Assembly: GCF_003205495.1 (NCBI RefSeq)
Contig: NZ_QJRX01000003.1
Location: 124,001 to 188,000 of the forward strand
Direction of reading: 5' to 3'
Length of the DNA: 64,000 nt
Source: Aquipseudomonas alcaligenes
GTDB lineage: Bacteria > Pseudomonadota > Gammaproteobacteria > Pseudomonadales > Pseudomonadaceae
The notes beneath the pieces are model-generated. The model was not told the DNA's origin. It was given only the letters and a program-made list of their open reading frames with translations, and did no database searches. The translations under genes were made by a program, and so were the position numbers. Position 1 is the first letter of the stretch, and the number at the start of each line of letters is the position of its first letter. Below, piece after piece: positions 17,143-25,841 of this stretch.

Positions 17143-17913
17143 TCACAGGCTGAAGCCACCGTCGATGGGGATGATGGCGCCGGTCATGTAGGCGCCGGCC
17201 GCGCTGCACAGGGCGATGGCCAGGGCGGCCATCTCCTCCTCGCGGCCCCAGCGGCGCATGGGGATCTGCGCCACGTCCTCGGCCATGGCCGCCTCGTCGC
17301 CGGCGATGTGGCGGGTCATCTTGCTCGGGAAGCGCCCGGGCGCGATCACGTTGACGTTGATGTGCTCGCCGACCAGCTCGCGGGCCAGCAGGCGCGACAG
17401 CTGGTGCAGCGCCGCCTTGCTCGGGCCGTAGGCGTAGGCCTGCTCGCCGAACGAGCTGATGCCGGCCACCGAGCCGATGTTGATGATGCGCGCGGGGCTC
17501 TGCGCGCTGCCTGCCCTGCGCAGTAGCGGCAGCAGCTGCTGGATGCAACTGAACACGGCGGTGACGTTGAGCTGCATGACCTTCTCCCAGCCCTTGGCCG
17601 GGTAGCTCTCCAGCGGTGCGCCCCAGGTGGTGCCGGCGTTGTTGACCAGGATGTCGAGGTGCTCGCAGCGCGCACCCAGTTCCTCGGCCAGGGCGCGGGC
17701 GCCTTGCTCGCCGGAGAGGTCGGCGGCCAGACCGATGCATTCGCCATGGGCCGACAGTTCCTCGGCGGCCTGGGCACAGGCGGCGCCGTCGCGGGCGCAG
17801 ATAAATACCCGCGCGCCGGCTTCGAGCAGGCCCTGGGCGATCATCCGACCGATGCCGCGGCTGCCGCCGGTGACCAGGGCGGTGCGGCCCTGCAGGCTGA
17901 AGTAGGGATGCAT
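17143..17913 (-). CDS. rhlG: RhlG, NADPH-dependent beta-ketoacyl reductase-like SDR
   Basis: 256 residues. It follows P. aeruginosa RhlG almost motif for motif: the start MHPYFSLQGRTALVTGGSRG, then NNAGTTWGAPLESYPAKGWEK, the YAYGPSKAALHQLSR catalytic Tyr/Lys, and GAYMTGAIIPIDGGF at the end. RhlG was proposed to draw 3-hydroxyacyl chains into rhamnolipid or PHA precursors, though its exact role is debated. No rhlA/rhlB genes are nearby, so here it is a stand-alone reductase. Confidence 0.88.
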   Translation of the reverse strand: MHPYFSLQGRTALVTGGSRGIGRMIAQGLLEAGARVFICARDGAACAQAAEELSAHGECIGLAADLSGEQGARALAEELGARCEHLDILVNNAGTTWGAPLESYPAKGWEKVMQLNVTAVFSCIQQLLPLLRRAGSAQSPARIINIGSVAGISSFGEQAYAYGPSKAALHQLSRLLARELVGEHINVNVIAPGRFPSKMTRHIAGDEAAMAEDVAQIPMRRWGREEEMAALAIALCSAAGAYMTGAIIPIDGGFSL

Positions 17914-18002
17914 GGCGATTCCTCGAGACTGGATACGAGCCCGTACCCTAAACGAGGCGGCCGGCGGATGCGGCGCTTATAGCCGGCGCAAATGCCGGGG
18001 CA

Positions 18003-18221
18003 TCAGCGCCGGCCCTGGCGCAGCGGTTCCAGCAGGGCGTTCAGGCCGTTGTGGTCGATCTCGTGCATCAGCGCCAGCAGGCGGCCCAGTTCGCCCTTGG
18101 GGAAGCCCTGGCGGGCGAACCAGGCCAGGTAGTGGCCGGGCAGGTCGGCGAGCAGGCGGCCCTGGTACTTGCCGAAGGGCATGCTGCGGGTGACGAGAAG
18201 TAACAGGTCTTCGGGTTTCAT
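18003..18221 (-). CDS. DUF3820-family small protein
   Basis: 72 residues from the ATG at 18221. The signature MPFGKYQGRLLADLPGHYLAWFARQGFP is the core of DUF3820, a small domain also found fused to exonucleases in phage and bacteria. It may help recognise nucleic acid, but no function is proven. Divergent from the VOC gene at 18331. Confidence 0.8.
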   Translation of the reverse strand: MKPEDLLLLVTRSMPFGKYQGRLLADLPGHYLAWFARQGFPKGELGRLLALMHEIDHNGLNALLEPLRQGRR

Positions 18222-18330
18222 GGCGGGGCATTCGAACGGGATGCGCCCAGTCTGCCGCTTTTTCGCCGCGAGCTCTACCGCCCGTCCGGCGCGCTGGCTA
18301 TGCTCGCCGCTCGACACGAGGAGAGTTTCC

Positions 18331-18750
18331 ATGGAATGGAACAAGCTGGTCCCGGAGCTAGTGGTGGCCGACTACCGGGCTTCGCGGCGCTTCTACACCG
18401 AGGTGCTGGGTTTCACCCTGTTCTTCGAGCGCACCGAGGATCGCTTCGGCTACTTCGATCTGGATGGCGCGCAGATCATGCTGATCGAGCAGCCCGGCGG
18501 TGACCTCTACGGCCTGCGCCCGGACACCGAGAAGGGCCGCGGGCTGCACCTGCAGATCGAGGTCGAGCGCATCGCCCCGCAGCTGCAGGCGCTGCAGCGG
18601 GCCGGGGTGGCCCTGGCGGCGCCGGTGACCGAGGCCTGGTACCGCGCCGACGACATCGAGCACGGCCAGCGCGAGTTCTTCGTCAGCGACCCCGACGGCT
18701 ACCTGCTGCGCTTCTTCGAATACATCGGCGAGCGTTTCCTGCCGGTATGA
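18331..18750 (+). CDS. VOC-family protein (bleomycin-resistance/glyoxalase-like)
   Basis: 139 residues from the ATG at 18331, preceded by GAGGAGAG. It has two beta-alpha-beta-beta-beta modules: VVADYRASRRFYTEVLGF with GYFDLDGAQIMLIEQ, then GRGLHLQIEVERI with EFFVSDPDGYLLRFFEY. The length and the FERTEDRFGYF segment resemble bleomycin-binding proteins more than glyoxalase I. Resistance, dioxygenase or isomerase roles are all possible. A strong palindromic terminator follows at once. Confidence 0.8.
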   Translation: MEWNKLVPELVVADYRASRRFYTEVLGFTLFFERTEDRFGYFDLDGAQIMLIEQPGGDLYGLRPDTEKGRGLHLQIEVERIAPQLQALQRAGVALAAPVTEAWYRADDIEHGQREFFVSDPDGYLLRFFEYIGERFLPV

Positions 18751-18752
18751 AA

Positions 18753-18772
18753 AAGGGCCCCGCGGGGCCCTT
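18753..18772. terminator. Bidirectional terminator between the VOC gene and ahpF
   Basis: A perfect 20-base palindrome (AAGGGCCCCGCGGGGCCCTT) sits 3 bases after the VOC stop and 17 bases from the ahpF stop. It can serve both convergent genes. Confidence 0.85.
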
Positions 18773-18789
18773 GGTCCGAGCCTGTCCGC

Positions 18790-20343
18790 TCAGCTGCGGA
18801 TCAGGTGGTCGAAGGCGGAGAGCGAGGCCTTGGCACCTTCGCCGATGGCGATGACGATCTGCTTGTAGGGCACGGTGGTCACGTCACCGGCGGCGAACAC
18901 GCCGGGCACGCTGGTCTGGCCCTTGGCGTCGACGATGATCTCGCCGAAGCGGCTCAGCTCGACGGTGCCTTTCAGCCAGTCGCTGTTGGGCAGCAGGCCG
19001 ATCTGCACGAAGATGCCTTCCAGTTCGACGGTATGCAGCGCGTCGGTGGTGCGGTCCTTGTAGGTCAGGCCGGTGACCTTCTGGCCATCGCCGATCACTT
19101 CGGTGGTCTGCGCGCTCTTGATCACGCTGACGTTGGGCAGGCTGTAGAGCTTCTTCTGCAGCACGGCGTCGGCCCGCAGGCTGTCGGCGAATTCCAGCAG
19201 GGTCACGTGGCTGACGATGCCGGCCAGGTCGATCGCCGCCTCGACGCCGGAGTTGCCGCCGCCGATCACCGCCACGCGCTTGCCCTTGAACAGCGGGCCG
19301 TCGCAGTGCGGGCAGAAGCACACGCCCTTGGCCTTGTATTCCTGCTCGCCGGGCACGCCCATCTCGCGCCAGCGCGCGCCGGTGGAAAGGATCAGGGCCT
19401 TGGCCTTGAGGCTGGCGCCGCTCTCGAACCGTACCTCGTGCAGGCCGCCTTCGCTGCTGGCCGGGACCAGGGCGGTGGCGCGCTGCAGGTTCATGATGTC
19501 GACCTCGTACTGACGCACATGCTCTTCCAGGGCGCGTACCAGCTTCGGGCCTTCGGTTTCCTGCACCGAGATGAAGTTCTCGATGGCCATGGTGTCCAGC
19601 ACCTGGCCGCCGAAGCGCTCGGCGGCGACGCCGGTACGGATGCCCTTGCGCGCGGCGTAGATGGCCGCCGCGGCGCCGGCCGGGCCACCACCGATGACCA
19701 GCACGTCGAAGGCCTCCTTGGCGCTCATCTTCTCGGCGTCGCGGTTGGCGGCGCCGGTGTCGATCTTGGCGAGGATTTCCTTCACGTCCATGCGGCCGGA
19801 GGCGAATACCTCTCCGTTCAGGTAGATACTCGGCACGGCCATGATCTGGCGGCGCTCGACCTCTTCCTGGAACAGCGCACCGTCGATGGAGACGTTGCGG
19901 ATGTTGGGGTTGAGCACGGCCATCAGGTTCAGCGCCTGGACCACGTCCGGGCAGTTCTGGCAGGACAGCGAGAAGTAGGTCTCGAACTCGAAACGGCCTT
20001 CGATGCCCTTGATCTGCTCGATGGTTTCCGCGTCCAGCTTGGACGGGTGGCCGCCGACCTGCAGCAGGGCCAGTACCAGCGAGGTGAACTCGTGGCCCAT
20101 GGGGATGCCGGCGAAGGTGATGCCGATATCCGCGCCCGGACGGTTCAGGGCGAAGGACGGGCGGCGGCTGTCGTTGCCGTCGGTCCGCAGGGTGATCTTG
20201 TCGGTCAGGCCGACGATGTCGTTGAGCAGTCCGAGCAGCTCCTGGGATTTCTCGCCGTCATCGAGGGAAGCGACGATCTCGAACGGCTGGGTGACCTTCT
20301 CGAGGTAAGCCTGCAACTGGGTTTTCAGAGTGGCGTCCAACAT
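18790..20343 (-). CDS. ahpF: Alkyl hydroperoxide reductase subunit F
   Basis: 517 residues, full length for AhpF. The N-terminal double-thioredoxin module holds the CQNC redox pair. The FAD site is [20 protein letters not shown], the second redox pair is CPHC in [11 protein letters not shown], the NADH motif is [14 protein letters not shown], and the C-terminal [16 protein letters not shown] closes the flavin site. It passes electrons from NADH to AhpC. It lies downstream of ahpC on the same strand but is separated by a hairpin terminator and a 142-bp palindromic element, so its level may be set separately. Confidence 0.96.
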   Translation of the reverse strand: MLDATLKTQLQAYLEKVTQPFEIVASLDDGEKSQELLGLLNDIVGLTDKITLRTDGNDSRRPSFALNRPGADIGITFAGIPMGHEFTSLVLALLQVGGHPSKLDAETIEQIKGIEGRFEFETYFSLSCQNCPDVVQALNLMAVLNPNIRNVSIDGALFQEEVERRQIMAVPSIYLNGEVFASGRMDVKEILAKIDTGAANRDAEKMSAKEAFDVLVIGGGPAGAAAAIYAARKGIRTGVAAERFGGQVLDTMAIENFISVQETEGPKLVRALEEHVRQYEVDIMNLQRATALVPASSEGGLHEVRFESGASLKAKALILSTGARWREMGVPGEQEYKAKGVCFCPHCDGPLFKGKRVAVIGGGNSGVEAAIDLAGIVSHVTLLEFADSLRADAVLQKKLYSLPNVSVIKSAQTTEVIGDGQKVTGLTYKDRTTDALHTVELEGIFVQIGLLPNSDWLKGTVELSRFGEIIVDAKGQTSVPGVFAAGDVTTVPYKQIVIAIGEGAKASLSAFDHLIRS

Positions 20344-20376
20344 GACGGGTTTCCTTCAGCGAATTTCGGACAAACA

Positions 20377-20405
20377 AACGCCCGGGCGGATCGCGCCCGG
20401 GCGTT
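20377..20405 (-). terminator. Strong hairpin between ahpC and ahpF
   Basis: A 12-base perfect stem (AACGCCCGGGCG at 20377-20388 pairing with 20394-20405) with a 5-base loop lies just upstream of ahpF. It probably stops or attenuates transcription coming from ahpC. Confidence 0.75.
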
Positions 20406-20444
20406 CGGGCACCTTAGGAAGTCCTGTGGGACTTCTTGAGGCGG

Positions 20445-20586
20445 AAAATGGGATGGAGCGCGTCGCGAGCGACGGCAGTGCAAGGCGAACTGAGGCGAGG
20501 GCGCGCAGTTTACGAGCTGTAAATGAGCAGCCCGAGCTTCAGTTCAACGCAGCAATGCCTAGCGCAGCAGCGCTACGCCCATTTTT
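20445..20586. repeat. 142-bp imperfect palindromic element between ahpC and ahpF
   Basis: The segment begins AAAATGGG and ends CCCATTTT and is self-complementary with interruptions. It is centred on TTTACGAGCTGTAAA (20509-20523); GAACTGAGGC on the left pairs imperfectly with GCTTCAGTTC on the right. Similar sequences ending in GCTCATTTACAGCTCGTAAA recur in Pseudomonas genomes (from memory), which suggests a small non-autonomous repeat rather than a gene. It covers the last bases of ahpC, including its stop, and could act as a 3-prime RNA structure. Confidence 0.7.
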
Positions 20587-21148
20587 AGATCTTGCCGACC
20601 AGGTCCAGGGAAGGAGCCAGGGTCTTCTCGCCTTCCTTCCACTTGGCCGGGCAAACCTGGCCCGGGTTGGCGGCGGTGTACTGGGCGGCCTTCAGCTTGC
20701 GCAGGGTCTCGGAGACGTCGCGAGCGATTTCGTTGGAATGGATTTCCAGGGTCTTGATCACGCCTTCCGGGTTGATCACGAAGGTGCCGCGCAGGGCCAG
20801 GCCTTCTTCGGCGATGTGCACGCCGAAAGCGTTGGTCAGCTGGTGGGTCGGGTCACCGATCAGCGGGAACTTGGCCTTGCCCACGGCCGGGGAGGTTTCG
20901 TGCCAGACCTTGTGGGAGAAGTGGGTGTCGGTGGTGACGATGTACACCTCGGCACCGGCCTTCTGGAACTCGGCGTAGTTGTTGGCGGCGTCTTCGATTT
21001 CGGTCGGGCAGTTGAAGGTGAAGGCGGCCGGCATGAAGATCAGCACGGACCACTTGCCCTTCAGGCTCTGCTCGGTGACTTCGATGAACTCGCCGTTGTG
21101 GAAAGCGGTGGCCTTGAACGGCTGAACCTGGGTGTTGATCAGGGACAT
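20585..21148 (-). CDS. ahpC: Alkyl hydroperoxide reductase subunit C (2-Cys peroxiredoxin)
   Basis: 187 residues from the ATG at 21148; upstream in-frame codons to 21238 are non-coding. The peroxidatic Cys is in AAFTFNCPTEIED, the resolving Cys is in GQVCPAKWKEG, and TTDTHFSHKVWHE is a typical AhpC piece. It reduces H2O2, organic peroxides and peroxynitrite in the cytosol, with AhpF as reductant. A promoter with TTAGCG-N17-TAGTAT lies about 40 bases upstream. Peroxide control by OxyR would be expected, but no clean box is visible. Confidence 0.96.
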   Translation of the reverse strand: MSLINTQVQPFKATAFHNGEFIEVTEQSLKGKWSVLIFMPAAFTFNCPTEIEDAANNYAEFQKAGAEVYIVTTDTHFSHKVWHETSPAVGKAKFPLIGDPTHQLTNAFGVHIAEEGLALRGTFVINPEGVIKTLEIHSNEIARDVSETLRKLKAAQYTAANPGQVCPAKWKEGEKTLAPSLDLVGKI

Positions 21149-21188
21149 GAGAGAACTCCTGTTGGGGGTTGGAAACTTGATGCTGCGC

Positions 21189-21217
21189 ATACTAACCGCA
21201 TCGGCTGTAATCGCTAA
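21189..21217 (-). promoter_or_regulatory. Likely sigma70 promoter of ahpC
   Basis: On the minus strand TTAGCG (21217-21212) and TAGTAT (21194-21189) are spaced by 17 bases, 41 bases before the ahpC start. Confidence 0.4.
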
Positions 21218-21291
21218 ATTGAATGAAGGCATGGACACGATTGGTTTGGTCTATGTGCATGCTTATAAATAGTGGCAGCGATCTATGACAG

Positions 21292-21900
21292 TCAGCCGGC
21301 GATCTGCAGCTGCGGGTGGCGCAGGCGGTATTGCTCGAAGATGAACTGGCGGATGCGTTCGGCATGCTCGCGGTGCTGCAGGCTCAGGCGATAGGCCGCC
21401 CGCCGCGGGCCGGCCAGGCGGATGCGCCGGCCCTCGATCGGCAGGCTGTCGCGGCCCGGCAGCGGCAGCCACAGCTTGAACCGCTGCGGCGGCTCGCCGC
21501 TGTCGCTGCCGAGCAGCAGGCTGGCGGGGGCCAGCTCCAATACCCGCAGGTCGCTGGCCTGGCCACGCTCGTCGCGCAGCGACAAGGGCTCCGTCAGCAC
21601 CAGGCGCCAGGGGCGGCGCACCAGGCCTTCTTCGATAATGCTTGGCGCGCCCATCTCCAGCTGCAGGCCGTGCAGTTCGTCCTCCACCAGTTGCAGGGGG
21701 AAGGTCACGCGGCAGTTGCCCAGCTGCGCGTCCAGGCTGAGCCGGGCGTGCAGGCCGAGGCGGGCGAGCAGGGCGTTGGCCTGGGGGCCGCCGTCGACCT
21801 TGAAGGCCGGGATCGGCAGGGCCTTGCCGATCAGCTGGCTGTTGAACACCTGGCGGATGTAGTCCAGCTCTTCGCGGGACAGGGTGGAATGCTCGGACAT
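21292..21900 (-). CDS. Conserved hypothetical, possibly PilZ-like
   Basis: 202 residues, soluble, no signal peptide. The first half (IPAFKVDGGPQANALLARLGL, then TFPLQLVEDELHGLQLEMGAPSI) and the C-terminal HREHAERIRQFIFEQYRLRH recall the tail of YcgR/PilZ proteins, but no clear RxxxR-DxSxxG c-di-GMP motif is seen. The LOV gene precedes it on the same strand with a 47-base gap, so the two may be co-expressed. Function open. Confidence 0.5.
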   Translation of the reverse strand: MSEHSTLSREELDYIRQVFNSQLIGKALPIPAFKVDGGPQANALLARLGLHARLSLDAQLGNCRVTFPLQLVEDELHGLQLEMGAPSIIEEGLVRRPWRLVLTEPLSLRDERGQASDLRVLELAPASLLLGSDSGEPPQRFKLWLPLPGRDSLPIEGRRIRLAGPRRAAYRLSLQHREHAERIRQFIFEQYRLRHPQLQIAG

Positions 21901-21947
21901 GGGCCCTCCACGGGCAGGGCATGCATGATCACGAGCAAGGCGCGGGC

Positions 21948-22406
21948 CTACTGGGTGGCCTGCGCCTTCAGCGCCGTGATCTCGTCCTTGAGACGCGCCA
22001 CCTCGGCTTCGAGTTCCCGCACCCGCTGCTTGGCCTCGACTTCCTCGCTGACGTCCTTCTGGATGCCGATGTAGTAGGTCAGCTGGTCACCCTCGTTGAA
22101 CACGGGCGTGATCGACAGCTCGTTCCAGAAGGCGCTGCCGTCGCGGCGGTAGTTGCGGATGATCTGCCGGCACGGGCGCTGTTCGCGGATGGCCTGGCGG
22201 ATGGCGTTCAACCCGGCCTGGTCGCGTTCGCTGCCCTGCAGGAAGCGGCAGTCCTGGTAGAGAATGTCGTCGCTGGCGTAGCCGGTCAGGCGCTCGAAGG
22301 CGGCGTTGGCATAGATCAGGATGTTGTCGTCACCTTCCTGTTCGGCCACCACTATGCCGTCGTTGGACGCGTCTACCACCAGTTGCAGAAGCTTGGCATT
22401 GATCAT
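21948..22406 (-). CDS. Short LOV photoreceptor protein (PpSB1-LOV type)
   Basis: 152 residues from the ATG at 22406. The whole protein is one LOV (PAS) domain plus a C-terminal helix rich in Glu/Arg/Leu. The photoactive cysteine is Cys53 in YQDCRFLQ; other flavin-contact segments are NYRRDGSAFWNELSITPV and YYIGIQKDVS. The sequence closely follows the P. putida short LOV protein SB1, which forms a blue-light FMN-cysteinyl adduct. There is no effector domain, so it must act through partners. In P. putida such LOV proteins work with class II LitR regulators; one lies 12 kb away at 34446. Confidence 0.93.
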   Translation of the reverse strand: MINAKLLQLVVDASNDGIVVAEQEGDDNILIYANAAFERLTGYASDDILYQDCRFLQGSERDQAGLNAIRQAIREQRPCRQIIRNYRRDGSAFWNELSITPVFNEGDQLTYYIGIQKDVSEEVEAKQRVRELEAEVARLKDEITALKAQATQ

Positions 22407-22509
22407 GTGCGGGTTCCCCATCCGTATGGGCTGCATTCTATGGCATCCCGGCGGGCTGTCCACTTGCGGCATAATGCGCACCGGTTTTCAGTGTGTTGCG
22501 GAGTGATTC

Positions 22510-22959
22510 ATGAAAGTTGCCATCCTCTCCGGTTCGGTCTACGGCGCCGCCGAAGACGTTGCCCGCCGTGCCGTCGACGTGCTCGAACGCGCCGGCCTGC
22601 AGGCCTGGCACAAGCCGGGCGTGGCCCTCGACGAGCTGCTGGCCTTCGCCCCCGAGGCGGTGCTGGTGGTGACCTCGACCACCGGCATGGGCGAGTTGCC
22701 GGGCAATATCCAGAACCTCTACTACGCCCTGCGCGACCGCTTCCCGGCCTGGAGCGGCCTGCCCTGCGCGGTGCTCGCCCTGGGCGATTCCAGCTACGAC
22801 GTGTTCTGCGGTGGCGGCGAGCAGATGCGCGAGCTGCTGCTCGAACTGGGCATGCGCGAGGTGCTGCCGATGCTGCGCCTGGACGCCAGCGAGACGGTGA
22901 CCCCGGAAGACGACGCCATGCCCTGGCTGGCCGAGCTGGCTAAGGCGCTCAAGGCCTGA
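22510..22959 (+). CDS. MioC-like flavodoxin
   Basis: 149 residues. The FMN phosphate loop is SGSVYGAAEDVA and the isoalloxazine loops are TSTTGMGELPGNI and LGDSSYDVFCGG, a standard flavodoxin pattern. It is a cytosolic one-electron carrier; the partner reductase may be the Fpr encoded at 47863, but that is inference. The next gene (DUF985 cupin) overlaps its stop by one base. Divergent from the LOV gene. Confidence 0.88.
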   Translation: MKVAILSGSVYGAAEDVARRAVDVLERAGLQAWHKPGVALDELLAFAPEAVLVVTSTTGMGELPGNIQNLYYALRDRFPAWSGLPCAVLALGDSSYDVFCGGGEQMRELLLELGMREVLPMLRLDASETVTPEDDAMPWLAELAKALKA

Positions 22960-23426
22960 TGGTTCCGCGCGCCGTCGAGCTGGTCCGCGAGCTGCAGCTG
23001 GCCGCCCACCCCGAGGGCGGCTACTACCGCCGCCTGTTCGCCTCGGCCCAGGTGGATGCCGAGGGGCGCGGTGCCTGCAGCAGCATCCTGTTCCTCCTGC
23101 CGGGTGGCGCCGCCAGCCGCTGGCACCGGGTGGACGCCGACGAGCTGTGGTTCTTTCACGAAGGCGCGCCGCTGGAGTTGCTGGTCGGTGAGTCGCCCAG
23201 CGTGCTGCACGTCGAGCGCCTGGGGCCGGTGGCGCCCGGCCAGTTGCCGCAGCGTGCGGTGCCGGCCGGGGCCTGGCAGGCCGCGCGCAGCCTCGGTGAC
23301 TTCACCCTGGTCAGTTGCAGCGTGGCGCCGGAATTCCGTTTCGAGGGTTTCCGCCTGCTCGCCGACGATCCGGCCGCCCAGGCCGGGTGGCCGCTGCTGC
23401 TCGAGCGGTATCCCGAGCTGTTATGA
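22959..23426 (+). CDS. DUF985 cupin-fold protein
   Basis: 155 residues. The N-terminal LQLAAHPEGGYYRRLF, then SSILFLLPGGAASRWHRVDADELWFFHEGAPLEL and the closing SVAPEFRFEGF, define the Cupin_5/DUF985 family. Metal-type His and Glu residues are kept. No reaction is established; some members relate to ureidoglycolate or nucleotide metabolism. Translationally coupled to the flavodoxin gene (TGATG overlap). Confidence 0.85.
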   Translation: MVPRAVELVRELQLAAHPEGGYYRRLFASAQVDAEGRGACSSILFLLPGGAASRWHRVDADELWFFHEGAPLELLVGESPSVLHVERLGPVAPGQLPQRAVPAGAWQAARSLGDFTLVSCSVAPEFRFEGFRLLADDPAAQAGWPLLLERYPELL

Positions 23427-23522
23427 CCCGCAGGGCCAGTGTGCTGGCCTGCAAGGCAACTGGTGAGGGCGGCGAGCCTCGCTAGACTCCTCGGCACAAC
23501 AACAAGTGCCGAGGTGACTGCC

Positions 23523-24299
23523 GTGAACGCTCCGCTCAATCTTCCCAGCCTCAAGAATCAGGTGTCCGCCGCCGAATGGCAGACCCGCGTCGACCTGGCC
23601 GCCTGCTACCGGCTGATCGCCCTGTACGGCTGGGACGACCTGATCTTCACCCACATCTCGGCCAAGGTCCCGGGCACCGAGGACTTCCTGATCAACCCCT
23701 ACGGCCTGATGTTCCACGAGATCACCGCCTCCAGCCTGGTGAAGGTCGACCTGGCCGGCAACAAGCTGATGGACGGCCCGTTCGACATCAACCCGGCCGG
23801 CTACACCATCCACAGCGCGGTGCACGAGGTGCGCCACGACGTCGGCTGCGTGCTGCACATCCACACCCCGGCCGGCATCGCCGTGTCGGCGCAGAAGCAG
23901 GGTCTGCTGCCGTTGTCGCAGCAGTCGCTGTTCGTCCTCGCCAGCCTGGCCTACCACGGCTACGAGGGCGTGGCCCTGAACCACGACGAGAAGGCCCGCC
24001 TGCAGGCCGATCTGGGCGACAAGAACTTCATGATCCTGCCCAACCACGGCCTGCTCACCGCCTTCGGCAGCATCGCCGACGCCTTCCTCGGCATGTTCAC
24101 CCTGCAGCGCGCCTGCGAAATCCAGGTGATGGCGCAGAGCGGCGGCAGCGAGCTGATCCATATCCCGCAGCAGATCCTCGACGGCGCCCGGGCGATGATC
24201 GCCGAGGTGATGAAGAGTCCGCAGGGCATGGGCGGCTCGCTGCCCTGGCCGGCACTGCTGCGCAAGCTCGACGCGCAGATGCCGGGCTACGCCCAGTGA
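23523..24299 (+). CDS. Class II aldolase/adducin family protein
   Basis: 258 residues from a GTG at 23523. Zinc-site pieces are LHIHTPAG and PNHGLLTAFG, with DDLIFTHISAKVPG at the phosphate-binding region. This family covers fuculose-1-phosphate-like aldolases and many proteins of unknown substrate; the long version without sugar-specific neighbours is common in Pseudomonas. It overlaps the hydrolase gene by 4 bases and heads a three-gene operon with that hydrolase and a DUF1569 protein. Pathway unknown. Confidence 0.85.
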   Translation: MNAPLNLPSLKNQVSAAEWQTRVDLAACYRLIALYGWDDLIFTHISAKVPGTEDFLINPYGLMFHEITASSLVKVDLAGNKLMDGPFDINPAGYTIHSAVHEVRHDVGCVLHIHTPAGIAVSAQKQGLLPLSQQSLFVLASLAYHGYEGVALNHDEKARLQADLGDKNFMILPNHGLLTAFGSIADAFLGMFTLQRACEIQVMAQSGGSELIHIPQQILDGARAMIAEVMKSPQGMGGSLPWPALLRKLDAQMPGYAQ

Positions 24300-25201
24300 G
24301 CGGCCTGCCGGGCATCGCCCTGGCCGAGTGGCGGGCGCAGGGACGCGGCTTCAGCTTCAACGGCCAGGCCATCCGCTACTGGACGGCGGGGCAGGGCGAG
24401 CCGCTGCTGCTGATCCACGGCTTCCCCACCGCCAGCTGGGACTGGCATTACCTGTGGCAGCCGCTGGCCCAGCGCTACCGCGTGATCGCCTGCGACATGC
24501 TCGGCTTCGGCTATTCGGCCAAGCCGCGCTGCCATGCCTACAGCCTGCTGGAGCAGGCCGACCTGCAGCAGGCGCTGCTGGCCCATCTCGACGTGCGCGA
24601 GCCGGTGCATGTGCTGGCCCACGACTACGGTGACAGCGTGGCCCAGGAACTGCTGGCGCGGCACCAGGAGGGGCGCATCCAGCTGGCCAGCTGCGTGTTC
24701 CTCAACGGCGGCCTGTTTCCCGAAACCCATTACCCGGTGCTGATGCAGAAGCTGTTGCTCGGTCCATTGGGCCCGCTGCTCGGCCGGCTGTTCTCGCGCG
24801 CCACCCTGGCGAAGAACTTCGCCAAGGTGTTCGGCCCGCAGACGCAGCCCAGCGAGGCCGAGCTGGACGCCTTCTGGGAGCTGATCGCGTACAACGACGG
24901 GCCCAAGGTGATGCACCGGCTGATCCGCTACATCCTCGATCGCCGGGCCAACCGCGAGCGCTGGGTGGCGGCCATGCAGGAGACGGCCGTGCCCATGAGG
25001 GTCATCGACGGCGCCGTCGATCCGATCTCCGGGGCGCACATGGTCGAGCGCTATCGTGAGCTGATCGAGAGTCCGGACACGGTTTTGCTGCCGGCCATAG
25101 GCCACTATCCGCAGACCGAGGCACCCGCAGAGGTGCTCGACCACTATCTGCAATTCCGTGACCGGCTGGAGGCCAACACATGCAGCGACGCACTCTGTTG
25201 A
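24296..25201 (+). CDS. Alpha/beta hydrolase, haloalkane-dehalogenase/epoxide-hydrolase-like
   Basis: 301 residues from a GTG at 24296 (GTGA overlap with the aldolase stop). The oxyanion motif is HGFPTASWDW. The nucleophile elbow reads LAHDYGDSVAQE, giving an Asp nucleophile rather than Ser. The catalytic His is in AIGHYPQTEAP, and NGGLFPETHYPVL matches the MEST-like branch. Asp-nucleophile members hydrolyse epoxides or C-halogen bonds. The DUF1569 gene starts inside its last 22 bases. Substrate unknown. Confidence 0.85.
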   Translation: MSGLPGIALAEWRAQGRGFSFNGQAIRYWTAGQGEPLLLIHGFPTASWDWHYLWQPLAQRYRVIACDMLGFGYSAKPRCHAYSLLEQADLQQALLAHLDVREPVHVLAHDYGDSVAQELLARHQEGRIQLASCVFLNGGLFPETHYPVLMQKLLLGPLGPLLGRLFSRATLAKNFAKVFGPQTQPSEAELDAFWELIAYNDGPKVMHRLIRYILDRRANRERWVAAMQETAVPMRVIDGAVDPISGAHMVERYRELIESPDTVLLPAIGHYPQTEAPAEVLDHYLQFRDRLEANTCSDALC

Positions 25202-25710
25202 AAGGTGCCGCCCTGGGCGGCGTGGCGGCTCTGGGCACCGGCTTCTGGGCCCTGCCCAGCGGCGCCGCGCCGGCCGCCGTCAGCCTGGACGGCGCGCGCA
25301 GCGTGCTGGCAGGCCTGCAGGGCAAGGCCCTGGCCAGCATCCAGGGCTGGACCCCGGTCGAGGTGTTCAACCACTGCGCGCAGAGCATCGAGTACTCCAT
25401 GGACGGCTACCCCGAACTGAAGCCGGCCTGGTTCCGCCACAGCGTCGGCCCGGCCGCCTTTGCCGTGTTCAGCGCCCGCGGCGCCATGCGCCACCCGCTG
25501 ACCGAGGCCATACCCGGCGCCGCGCCGCTGGCCGAGCCGGCCGGCCAGGAAGCCGCGCTGCAGCGCCTGCAGGCCGCCTTCGCGCGTTTCGCCGCGCATA
25601 CCGGCGAGCTCAAGCCGCACTTCGCCTATGGCGCCCTCAGCCATGAGGAATACGCCGCGGCTCATGTGTTGCACCTGTACAACCACCTGAGCCTGATCCG
25701 CCCCGCCTGA
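25180..25710 (+). CDS. DUF1569 protein with a Tat-type signal
   Basis: 176 residues. The N-terminus MQRRTLLKGAALGGVAALG contains the twin-arginine pair and hydrophobic core of a Tat signal, so the folded protein is probably exported to the periplasm with a cofactor or metal. The mature region (WTPVEVFNHCAQSIEYSMDGYP, later FAYGALSHEEYAAAHVLHLYNHL) is the DUF1569 four-helix, DinB-like fold with conserved histidines. Last gene of the aldolase-hydrolase operon, overlapping the hydrolase by 22 bases. Confidence 0.82.
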   Translation: MQRRTLLKGAALGGVAALGTGFWALPSGAAPAAVSLDGARSVLAGLQGKALASIQGWTPVEVFNHCAQSIEYSMDGYPELKPAWFRHSVGPAAFAVFSARGAMRHPLTEAIPGAAPLAEPAGQEAALQRLQAAFARFAAHTGELKPHFAYGALSHEEYAAAHVLHLYNHLSLIRPA

Positions 25711-25841
25711 TCGGTTGCCGCCCGCATGGCGGCCATCCCCCGGCCTTATCGGGCGATATTCAGTCTGCTCGCGGTTCATTGCCCGGGCCGCTTCGCTGCG
25801 GGACACTCCGGGCTTTCGCCGACTGCCCAGAGGAGCCTTTT

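Noticed and set aside
21259..21290. OxyR box upstream of ahpC
   Set aside because: ATAG and CTAT tetramers occur but with a 10-base rather than 7-base inner spacing, and the full four-element pattern is absent.
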